DNA of 5,217 nucleotides, from contig JAMCQK010000162.1 of NCBI GenBank assembly GCA_023382135.1, positions 1-5,217 on the forward strand. Direction: 5' to 3'. Of this stretch, positions 1-5,099 are shown piece by piece. The translations under genes were made by a program, and so were the position numbers. Position 1 is the stretch's first letter. The number at the start of each line of letters is the position of its first letter. Source of the stretch: Deinococcus sp. (GTDB taxonomy: Bacteria; Deinococcota; Deinococci; Deinococcales; Thermaceae). A model generated the notes under the pieces. It was not told the DNA's origin and did not search any database. It worked only from the letters and a program-made list of their open reading frames with translations.

Positions 1-39
1 CAGCCCCCAGGCACTTTTTTCGCCACGTATGCTTTGGGT

Positions 40-960
40 ATGCGCCTGGAAGAAGCCATCGGTAAAACCCCCATGGTCCGCCTTCAGCGGGTAGTAGAGC
101 CCGGCATGGCGGAAGTGTTCGTAAAGCTGGAGGGCTCCAACCCCGGTGGCTCGATTAAGGACCGCACCGCCTGGTACATGATCAAGGCCGCGGAGGAAAA
201 GGGTTTCCTCAGGCCGGGTTCTGGCCAGACCATCGTCGAACCCACATCGGGTAACACCGGCATTGGCCTTGCGATGATTGCCGCCAGCCGCGGTTACAAG
301 TTGATCCTCTGCATGCCCGCGCAAATGTCGGACGAGCGCAAGCGCACGCTCAAAGCTTATGGAGCTGAGCTGGTTTTGACAGATCCGGCACGCCGCATGA
401 TTGCCGCCCGCGAGGAAGCGGTGCGCATCCGAGACCAAACCGGCGCTTACCTGCCCGACCAGTTTGACAACCCTGCCAATATTCAAGCCCACTACGAGAC
501 CACCGGACCCGAAATCTACCAGGCCATGGACGGAAAAATTGACGCTTTCGTTTATGGCTCCGGTACCGGTGGAACCATCATGGGTGTGGGAAAATATCTG
601 CGCGAAAGAATCCCCGGCGTGCAAATTATCGCCTGCGAGCCCGCGCGCTCCAACGTGCTCTCTGGCGGCCAGATGGGCCAGCACCAGTTCCAGGGCATGG
701 GGCCGGGGTTCATCCCCCCCAACTTGGACGTAAAGATGCTTGACCGCGTAATTCAAGTCTGGGAAGAAGACGCTTTTCCCTTGGCTCGAAGGCTTGCCCG
801 CGAAGAAGGACTTTTCCTGGGCATGAGTTCGGGCGGAATTGTCTGGGGAGCTTTGCAGGTGGCCAAAGAACTGGGACCAGGCAGGCGCGTGGCATGCATC
901 AGTCCAGATTCCGGGGCCAGATATCTGACTACCGTACTGTACACCGTCGAAGACGCTTAG
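40..960 (+). CDS. cysK: Cysteine synthase (O-acetylserine sulfhydrylase), CysK type
   Basis: PLP enzyme that makes L-cysteine from O-acetylserine (or a related activated serine) and sulfide in the cytoplasm. The 306-residue protein has the whole fold-type II set: the PLP lysine in NPGGSIKDR (K40), the substrate loop TSGNTG (69-74), the QFDNPANIQAHYETTGPEI segment (141-159), the phosphate-binding GSGTGGT (173-179), GMSSGG (261-266) and the PDSGARYL end with the serine that contacts the pyridine nitrogen (S291). The glycine loop and the LSGG...QGMGPGFIP stretch resemble CysK more than CysM, though the length is near CysM, so the A/B type is not certain. I chose ATG at 40 because MRLEEAIGKTPMVRL matches the family N-terminus. 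A TTG at 34 is also in frame and the frame is open to the window edge. No Shine-Dalgarno is visible before either start. DUF3565 follows after 23 nt. Confidence 0.93.
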   Translation: MRLEEAIGKTPMVRLQRVVEPGMAEVFVKLEGSNPGGSIKDRTAWYMIKAAEEKGFLRPGSGQTIVEPTSGNTGIGLAMIAASRGYKLILCMPAQMSDERKRTLKAYGAELVLTDPARRMIAAREEAVRIRDQTGAYLPDQFDNPANIQAHYETTGPEIYQAMDGKIDAFVYGSGTGGTIMGVGKYLRERIPGVQIIACEPARSNVLSGGQMGQHQFQGMGPGFIPPNLDVKMLDRVIQVWEEDAFPLARRLAREEGLFLGMSSGGIVWGALQVAKELGPGRRVACISPDSGARYLTTVLYTVEDA

Positions 961-983
961 CTTTTTCGCCGGGGGGAACCTGC

Positions 984-1178
984 GTGAAACGGCGCATAGT
1001 GAACTACCAACGGGATGGCGAGGGCCACTGGGTCGCCAAACTTGAGTGCGGCCACACGCAGCACATCCGGCACCTTCCCCCATTTTGGAACAGGCCCTGG
1101 GTGGAAACCTTGGAAGGCCGCGCGGGGATGCTGGGCCAGGAGCTCGATTGCAAAGCGTGCGACACTGCAAATACCTGA
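984..1178 (+). CDS. DUF3565 domain protein, small Cys/His-rich
   Basis: A 64-residue protein starting at GTG (984) with KRRIVNYQRDGEGHWVA. It carries a CGH...H...H cluster (LECGHTQHIRHLPPFWNRPW) and, near the end, CKAC (LDCKACD). This order, with RIVNYQ.D at the start and GxELDCKxC at the end, is the DUF3565 family as I remember it. The CGH and CxxC pairs could bind a metal such as zinc, but that is inference, and the function of the family is unknown. The GTG is preferred over longer in-frame starts (for example at 894) because the family begins here, a longer start would run into the cysteine synthase gene, and a G-rich GGGGGGAA lies just upstream. It sits 23 nt after the cysK stop, so co-transcription is likely. 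The tie to cysteine metabolism is only positional. Confidence 0.82.
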   Translation: MKRRIVNYQRDGEGHWVAKLECGHTQHIRHLPPFWNRPWVETLEGRAGMLGQELDCKACDTANT

Positions 1179-1215
1179 CGTTTTTGGCGCAGCTACAGCG
1201 TGATACGATACACGC

Positions 1216-2337
1216 GTGATAGAATCTTCGGTTCACCGAAAGCTCGTCCTGGACATGGTGCGCCAGGTTTCACGCGAGGTGCTCTGGCCGCTTGCTCCGG
1301 AGTACGACAAGACCGGCGAGTATCCTTGGCCGCAGCTGAAAAAACTGGCAGAGCTCGGCCTGTTGGGAATGACCACGCCGGAAGAATGGGGCGGGAGCGG
1401 GTTTGATTCCGAGACCTGGGCGCTGGCCCTTGAGGAGATTGCCGCCGCCGACCCCTCAGTTGCGGTGATTCTCTCGGTGACAAGCGGACTGCCACAGTAC
1501 CTGCTCAATAAATTTGGCACCCAGGCGCAGAAGAAACAGTATCTGGTTCGGCTGGCGGGTGGCGAGTGGATTGGGGCGTTCTGTCTGACTGAACCGCACG
1601 CGGGTTCGGACCCGTCCTCCACAAGAACCGTGGCGAAAAAAGTGCCTGGGGGCTGGTCTTTGAACGGCGTCAAAAGTTGGATTACCTCGGGCGGGCAAGC
1701 GCATGTATATGTGGTGATGGCCAGAAGCGAGGGCGGCATCAGTTTGTTTTTGGTGGAGAGCCCTTCGCCCGGCCTTTCGTTCGGCAAGCCCGAGGAAAAA
1801 ATGGGCCTGCACGCCGCGCACACCACCGAGGTTCAGCTAAACGAGGTGTTCGTGCCGGATGACAACCTGTTGGGCCGGGAAGGAAAAGGGCTGGCCCAGG
1901 CGCTTGCCGGCCTGGATTCGGGAAGAATTGGGATTGCCGCGCAGGCCATTGGCATGGCGCGGGCGGCTTTTGAAATTGCCAAACAGTATGCCGATGAGCG
2001 CATGCAGTTTGGGCAGAAGATCCGCGAGTTTCAGGGGGTTTCGTTCAAGCTCGCGGATATGTACGCCAGAATTCAAGCGGCCAGGGCGCTCTGCCTCGAG
2101 GCCGCCCGCAAAAAGGACACCGGCGAAAAGTTCACGCTCGAGGCCAGCACCGCAAAACTATTCGCCTCCGAGATGGCGGTTGAAGTCACCCGCCACGCAG
2201 TACAGATTCTGGGCGGGTACGGGTACTCCCGCGAGTATCGGGTGGAAAGATATTATCGCGATGCCAAAATTACCGAGATTTACGAGGGCACTTCCGAAAT
2301 TCAGCGGCTGGTCATTGCCCGCGAGCTGTATCGCTAG
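1216..2337 (+). CDS. Acyl-CoA dehydrogenase (short/medium/branched-chain type)
   Basis: FAD enzyme that introduces the alpha-beta double bond into acyl-CoA, passing electrons to an electron-transfer flavoprotein; cytoplasmic, in fatty-acid or branched amino-acid breakdown. The 373 residues cover the full family: N-terminal helical domain (about 1-115), middle beta domain with the signature AFCLTEPHAGSD (121-132) and the SWITSGG loop (154-160), then a C-terminal helical domain with ERMQFGQKIREFQG (261-274) and the second signature QILGGYGYSREYRVERYYRDAK split over 330-351. The catalytic base is the glutamate in IYEGTSEIQ (E357), placed as in short-chain and butyryl-CoA dehydrogenases. The exact acyl substrate cannot be told. 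GTG at 1216 was chosen because IESSVHRKLVLDMVRQVSREV fits the family start; the ATG at 1255 would cut the first helix. No good Shine-Dalgarno is seen, and the 37-nt gap after DUF3565 leaves operon membership open. Confidence 0.95.
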   Translation: MIESSVHRKLVLDMVRQVSREVLWPLAPEYDKTGEYPWPQLKKLAELGLLGMTTPEEWGGSGFDSETWALALEEIAAADPSVAVILSVTSGLPQYLLNKFGTQAQKKQYLVRLAGGEWIGAFCLTEPHAGSDPSSTRTVAKKVPGGWSLNGVKSWITSGGQAHVYVVMARSEGGISLFLVESPSPGLSFGKPEEKMGLHAAHTTEVQLNEVFVPDDNLLGREGKGLAQALAGLDSGRIGIAAQAIGMARAAFEIAKQYADERMQFGQKIREFQGVSFKLADMYARIQAARALCLEAARKKDTGEKFTLEASTAKLFASEMAVEVTRHAVQILGGYGYSREYRVERYYRDAKITEIYEGTSEIQRLVIARELYR

Positions 2338-2355
2338 GCAACTAAGTATCTCCGG

Positions 2356-2383
2356 GTGAGTTTGACCTTTCGGTCAAACTCAC
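2356..2383. other. Perfect 12-bp hairpin between convergent genes
   Basis: GTGAGTTTGACC and its exact complement are separated by TTTC. Read on the minus strand the loop is GAAA, a GNRA tetraloop. It starts 18 nt past the ACAD stop and lies beyond the DinB stop, so it could stop transcription from both sides. There is no T-tract after either arm, so it is not a classical intrinsic terminator. It is also a conserved part of the repeat (see 4126-4153). Confidence 0.7.
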
Positions 2384-2402
2384 TAGGGCCAGAGGGAGCA
2401 AG

Positions 2403-2424
2403 GCCCGCCTGCTGCGAAGCGGGC
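2403..2424. other. GC-rich hairpin within the extra segment of repeat copy A
   Basis: GCCCGC (2403-2408) pairs with GCGGGC (2419-2424) around a 10-nt loop. The surrounding 24 nt (2404-2427) interrupt the alignment between AAGG and AACA, which adjoin directly in copy B. This looks like a nested small palindrome gained by copy A or cleanly lost by copy B. Confidence 0.6.
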
Positions 2425-2506
2425 AGGAACACAGCGCGGCTTTTCAAACCTTTCGGCAAACTTGGACTGGAGATACTTGGACCAAGTACTGTAGGCCAAA
2501 GCCCGC

Positions 2507-3667
2507 TTATCTTCTGGATTTTGGCTTTGCGCGGCTGGTTCCGGAGCTACCAGTTGTGGTTTTCTGCCCAACCGGCTTACGCGCTGGTGGTTGAGCTTTC
2601 TTGGCTTTTGCGTGTGAGGCATTCGTTTTTTTAGTCTTTGGACCGCTGGCCTTGCGCTCCCGGCTTTGGGCTTTCGGTCCTCGAGTCTTAGCCAGCCGCA
2701 TTGTCTCGTACGTACGCTCGATGTCGTGAATGCCGCCAATGTGGAGTGCAAGATGGACCAGTAACGCCAGAGCATTCTCCAGTGTAGGCTTGTTCCACTC
2801 GCGCGTATCTTCGGTGGCTTGCCGAATGCGCCGAAGTTCATGCTCTAACTGCAACTGGAGTTGGCTCCAACCAGGTTCTGTGAGCTTTGTGTGCTCCCAG
2901 GCTTGGCCCCAGTTAGGCTCGAAAGGCTCCCTATGGACGACCGAATTGGCGTAGCGGGCGGACTCGAGTAAGTGCCTTGCAAAGTTGGCGATTGAAGGAC
3001 GCCCTTCGACAAGCGGGTCCGAGGCTGTTTTGGCGGAGATGCGTTTGAGTGAAGGAAGCAACCCCATGCCCCCTTCCAGGAACAAGCCATACTCGCCTTC
3101 CGGACCCTCAATGGCTTCTTTGAAAATCGACAAGAGGGTAGTGGTGATCAGTTGATGAGGGGACTGGGATTCGGTCTGAGTTCCACGCAGGGCATGGAGC
3201 GCAAGCCGGATCGCGCCAAGATGATAGGCGGCATGTGCCACCGATGCGAGCCCGCCGGTGAGCGTGTAATGCTCCCAATCGTTCCACTTGGGCAGCAAAG
3301 AGGCTAGTTTTTCGAACTGGTGGCGGAGCTCGGCACGAAGTTTCTCCCACTCCACCGGAGAGACCGATTGAATTTTCCAACTCTCGCTCCATTTGGCCGT
3401 GGAGTAGGCATCTTCACCCTGATAAGCACGATTGGCCAGATCCAAGCTGAAACGCAGGTGCTCCACATGAGCGGCGATGGTGGGTGCGCCGGGGATGGGG
3501 GGCCTCGAGGCCTGCTCGGCAGTAAGCGAATCGATACTGCCCAAGATTCCCGACTTTTCCTGGTTGCTCACCAGCCAGGTGCCTCCCGCGTTCTTAGGCC
3601 CGTCGTAAACCTCTTCCAGCAACTCCAGCAGTGAGTTCAAAACCATCTCGTGTGTCACCTGGCCCAC
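2507..3667 (-). CDS. Tandem DinB-like domain protein with basic C-terminal tail
   Basis: A 386-residue soluble protein. Residues about 7-160 look like a DinB/YfiT-type four-helix bundle: EVYDGP near the start, TIAAHVEHLRF (H67, H70) and VAHAAYHLGAIR (H145, H149), the histidine positions used for metal in this superfamily. Residues about 173-320 repeat the plan (IFKEAIEGPEGEYG, SIANFARHLLE with H232, VHLALHIGGIHDIE with H305, H309, H314), so this appears to be an internal duplication. Residues 325-386 form a low-complexity tail with about 20 Lys/Arg and one acidic residue, rich in Ala, Pro, Ser and Thr, like histone H1 tails. DinB-fold proteins include thiol-dependent metalloenzymes, but no substrate can be named here. 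The GTG start is fixed by AAGGAGGT five bases or so upstream. It follows the FUN14 gene by 32 nt. Codons about 14-56 are duplicated at the window end. Confidence 0.85.
   Translation of the reverse strand: MGQVTHEMVLNSLLELLEEVYDGPKNAGGTWLVSNQEKSGILGSIDSLTAEQASRPPIPGAPTIAAHVEHLRFSLDLANRAYQGEDAYSTAKWSESWKIQSVSPVEWEKLRAELRHQFEKLASLLPKWNDWEHYTLTGGLASVAHAAYHLGAIRLALHALRGTQTESQSPHQLITTTLLSIFKEAIEGPEGEYGLFLEGGMGLLPSLKRISAKTASDPLVEGRPSIANFARHLLESARYANSVVHREPFEPNWGQAWEHTKLTEPGWSQLQLQLEHELRRIRQATEDTREWNKPTLENALALLVHLALHIGGIHDIERTYETMRLAKTRGPKAQSRERKASGPKTKKTNASHAKAKKAQPPARKPVGQKTTTGSSGTSRAKPKSRR
3501..3627. repeat. 127-bp exact direct repeat, internal copy
   Basis: This stretch is identical, base for base, to 5091-5217 (offset 1590). 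It lies inside the DinB gene (codons about 14-56) and starts with the perfect 12-bp palindrome GGCCTCGAGGCC. Here it is part of an intact gene, so this is the parental copy. Confidence 0.98.
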
Positions 3668-3671
3668 GTTG

Positions 3672-3679
3672 ACCTCCTT
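3672..3679 (-). promoter_or_regulatory. Ribosome binding site of the tandem DinB gene
   Basis: On the minus strand AAGGAGGT stands just before CAAC and GTG, a near-perfect anti-16S match. It fixes the GTG at 3667 as the start rather than the in-frame GTG or ATG a few codons later. It is the strongest Shine-Dalgarno in the window. Confidence 0.85.
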
Positions 3680-3699
3680 CGGCGCCTGGAGATTGTGGT

Positions 3700-4014
3700 T
3701 TAACCAAATTTCAGACCGAGCGCAAGCCCCACTGTAAAACTGGCTCCAAAGGGAAGGTTGTGGGTAAGCAGGGCCAGCAGCCCTTGCCAGACATTTTTAA
3801 TGTTCTCCTGCCCCAGCATGGGTTCCACGTCTTTTTGAATGCGCACCCAGTCCACCGAGATATAGCCCGCAGACGCCAACAACTGAACGATGATAAAGAG
3901 GATGCCGACAACAATGGCCACCACCCGGCCCACTTTTTTAATCGCAAAGCCGGTGGCAAAACCAGCTACCCCGCCAAAGGTGAGTTGGCCGATATAGGGT
4001 TGAAAGTTTTCCAC
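3700..4014 (-). CDS. FUN14 family membrane protein
   Basis: A 104-residue inner-membrane protein of the FUN14 family. The core GQLTFGGVAGFATGFAIKKVG (9-29) is the family hallmark: glycine-rich first helix then a KK pair. A second hydrophobic helix follows (about 31-52, ending AGYISVDW), a polar loop (57-75), and a short C-terminal hydrophobic segment (about 87-101, ending LGLKFG). Function in bacteria is unknown; eukaryotic FUNDC1 is a mitophagy receptor, which cannot be transferred here. I chose GTG at 4014 because VENFQPYIGQL matches where family members begin, but its AGAGGT is too close (about 1 nt). The frame is open up to a TTG at 4104, which would add 30 residues, the first of them encoded inside repeat copy B, with GAGGG and AAGGA upstream. 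Start unresolved. The tandem DinB gene follows by 32 nt on the same strand, so the two form a likely operon. Confidence 0.85.
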   Translation of the reverse strand: MENFQPYIGQLTFGGVAGFATGFAIKKVGRVVAIVVGILFIIVQLLASAGYISVDWVRIQKDVEPMLGQENIKNVWQGLLALLTHNLPFGASFTVGLALGLKFG

Positions 4015-4057
4015 ACCTCTATTTTGCCACGAATACTGCCGCTCGCGATAGCGCTCA

Positions 4058-4166
4058 AAGTATCTCCAGTCTAAGTTTGTCGAAAGGCGTGAAAAGCCGC
4101 GCAATGTTCCTTACCCTCTGCTCGGGTGAGTTTGACCCTTCGGTCAGACTCACCATGGAAATACTT
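4058..4166 (-). repeat. REP/MITE-like intergenic repeat, copy B (inverted)
   Basis: A 109-bp relative of 2344-2478 in opposite orientation. Its minus strand begins AAGTATTTCC and ends GGAGATACTT (one mismatch between the ends). It keeps the hairpin arm (4126-4153) and the conserved AGAGGG and GCGCGGCTTTTC blocks but lacks the 24-nt GC hairpin of copy A. One end touches the last base of the DUF1801 pseudogene's TGA stop; the other lies within the 5' extension of the FUN14 frame. Copies A and B face each other around the FUN14-DinB pair. Confidence 0.85.
4126..4153. other. 12-bp hairpin of repeat copy B
   Basis: GTGAGTTTGACC, loop CTTC, GGTCAGACTCAC: the same stem as 2356-2383 with one T-G pair in place of T-A. 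The loop differs (GAAG on the minus strand) while the stem is kept, which suggests that the paired structure matters. It lies between the broken DUF1801 gene and the FUN14 start. Confidence 0.65.
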
Positions 4167-4527
4167 CAAGCATAGGCCGCCATAGCCAACCCCACAAGAG
4201 CTTTGGCGGGTGTCTTTTCGCCTGGACGCAGCAACACATTGCGTGCCATTTTTGACTCTCCTGTCTGCACCAGAAGCTTACCCAGGCCGGGGGGCAGGGC
4301 TCCGTGGTTGAAGCCAAGGGTTACGCGGTCTTTGAGGCCCGGTATAGCAGAAAACTCGAGAAACCGAGTAACCGACGATGCGCCAGCCAGGGTGAGTGTG
4401 TTCGGCTGAATCTGGACGGGCTTTCTTCACCATCCTGCACAATTTTGCCCGCAACTGCCTGAATCTCCGGCGGATAGCTTGCCAAGAGTATTTCGGGCGT
4501 GAATGGAGCGGCGCTTTTCAGTTTCAT
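4166..4527 (-). pseudogene. DUF1801 (YdhG-like) protein, broken by two frameshifts
   Basis: Reading all three minus frames rebuilds one 119-residue DUF1801 protein. Frame 1 gives SAAPFTPEILLASYPPEIQ and runs to AVAGK (28 residues from ATG 4527). After the A4 run at 4443-4446 the match moves by one base to MVKKARPDSAEHTHPGW, then RIVGYSVSRVFCYTGPQ. After the A3 run at 4331-4333 it moves by one more base to DRVTLGFNHGALPPG, GKLLVQTGES and a C-terminus AMAAYA. The interval is 362 nt, exactly 120 codons plus two bases, so two one-base insertions explain it fully. Each sits in a homopolymer, so sequencing error is possible; otherwise it is a recent pseudogene, as all family blocks are still clear. 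DUF1801 proteins have an unknown role. Uninterrupted reading gives only a 68-residue product ending at 4321. Confidence 0.8.
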
Positions 4528-4541
4528 TGGCCCTGAAGATA

Positions 4542-4562
4542 GCGAGCAGGATTTTTGCTCGC
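4542..4562. other. 7-bp inverted repeat upstream of the DUF1801 pseudogene
   Basis: GCGAGCA and TGCTCGC with a 7-nt spacer lie about 15 nt upstream of the ATG at 4527. It could be a leader hairpin or an operator-like site. There is no further support. Confidence 0.3.
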
Positions 4563-4669
4563 GCGCTTGATTTTACCCTCCGCCTCGAGGCCGAAAGATG
4601 TACATGAGCTGGCGGCAGCCGTCAAAAGCACTAGGGATGGAACGTGGTTTGGGGGCGCTCTGATAATTT

Positions 4670-4747
4670 TCACCCGGGCGATTTATGATCAAACCCTTCC
4701 AGTCTTACTGATCTCCGGTGATGCTTTTCGGGGTCGAACCTCGGCAT
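4670..4747 (-). pseudogene. N-terminal remnant of a REP-associated tyrosine transposase (RAYT, Y1_Tnp)
   Basis: The minus strand encodes 25 residues from ATG 4747, including DPEKHHRRSVRLEGFD, followed by HKSPG and a TGA. This closely resembles the usual start of IS200-like RAYT proteins as I recall them (PxKHHRRSIRLKGYDYxxxGAYFVT). The match stops where AYFVTICT would follow. No trace of the HUH motif or the catalytic tyrosine is found in any frame between here and 4528, so the rest of the roughly 150-250 residue enzyme is gone. A RAYT remnant next to two copies of a hairpin repeat is notable, since RAYTs are the enzymes that act on REP palindromes. The identification rests on a short but specific motif. 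Confidence 0.65.
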
Positions 4748-4778
4748 AGCCACACCCCGATAGCTGTTCACCTTGGAA

Positions 4779-5099
4779 TCAAACGCCGCCCGACAGGCCC
4801 AAAAGTGCCGCCCGGTATTTCATCGCCTCCAGCACAAACTGCATGTGTTCGTCCAGCAGCACGCCCAGCTCTTCAGCGGCGCGAACCAGGCCTTCGCGGT
4901 CTACGCCCTTGGCGAAGGCCTTGTCCTTGAATTTCTTTTTGAGACTGGAAAGCTCCAGCCCGTTGATACTTTTATCCGGACGAACGTATACGGCGGCGAT
5001 AATCAGTCCGGTTATCTCGTCGACCGCAAAAAGCGCTTTGCTCATCAGCGAGTCACGCGGGTATTCCGGCTTGTCCACGTGTCCCAGGATGGCCTCGAG
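4779..5099 (-). CDS. HD-superfamily hydrolase (COG2316-like), C-terminal fragment
   Basis: The C-terminal part of a predicted HD phosphohydrolase. Visible blocks are LEAILGHVDKPEYPRDSL, KALFAVDEITGLIIAAVYVRP, LKKKFKDKAFAKGVDRE and the end VLEAMKYRAALLGLSGGV. The aspartate in AVDE matches the last metal ligand of this HD family; the N-terminal half with the H...HD residues is absent. Family-like sequence can be read upstream to about the codons for LEA at 5091-5099. Beyond that the frame runs into the duplicated DinB sequence, out of the DinB frame, and hits a stop at 5184-5186. A GTG at 5078 is the only candidate start left and would give 99 residues, surely not the native start. So the gene is cut by the junction. 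An intact copy may exist beyond the window if this is a tandem duplication. Confidence 0.8.
   Translation of the reverse strand, partial: LEAILGHVDKPEYPRDSLMSKALFAVDEITGLIIAAVYVRPDKSINGLELSSLKKKFKDKAFAKGVDREGLVRAAEELGVLLDEHMQFVLEAMKYRAALLGLSGGV

Larger units (their letters stand above)
2344..2478 (+). repeat. REP/MITE-like intergenic repeat, copy A
   Basis: A 135-bp element that begins AAGTATCTCC and ends GGAGATACTT, a perfect 10-bp terminal inverted repeat. Inside the left arm is a perfect 12-bp hairpin (2356-2383, GTGAGTTTGACC, loop TTTC). The right arm, 2426-2478, matches the reverse complement of 4058-4110 at 47 of 53 positions. Copy A carries an extra 24 nt (2404-2427) that forms a second hairpin and is missing in copy B. 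It lies between the convergent ends of the ACAD and DinB genes, where the hairpins could also act as a two-way transcription barrier. No clear target-site duplication was found. The family name is my inference. Confidence 0.85.

Noticed and set aside
1..39. Possible N-terminal extension of the cysteine synthase, open to the window edge
   Set aside because: Family alignment puts the start at ATG 40. The upstream codons look unrelated, though the edge prevents certainty.
401..733. Plus-strand 110-codon frame inside cysK
   Set aside because: Out-of-frame shadow of the cysteine synthase gene, with biased composition and no family features.
1233..1826. Minus-strand 197-codon frame
   Set aside because: It lies wholly antisense to the acyl-CoA dehydrogenase, whose motifs are complete. 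It is a shadow frame of G+C-rich coding sequence.
2356..2634. Plus-strand 92-codon frame downstream of the acyl-CoA dehydrogenase
   Set aside because: It starts in the repeat hairpin and runs antisense through the basic tail of the DinB protein. There is no coding evidence.
4524..4673. Minus-strand 49-codon frame from GTG 4673, ending in an ATGA overlap with the DUF1801 start, with a short hydrophobic stretch and ASSC that hints at a lipobox
   Set aside because: No Shine-Dalgarno, a weak hydrophobic segment, a poor lipobox and no recognised family. It probably arises by chance in sequence left by transposase decay.
4727..4745. GGTTCGACC on the minus strand, resembling a tRNA T-loop
   Set aside because: No 7-bp acceptor stem, anticodon arm or D-arm can be placed around it, and it encodes part of the RAYT motif.
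4555..4749. Plus-strand open frame of 64 codons across the gap between the DUF1801 and HD genes
   Set aside because: It is antisense to the RAYT remnant, matches no family I know, has no ribosome site and begins inside the inverted repeat at 4542-4562.
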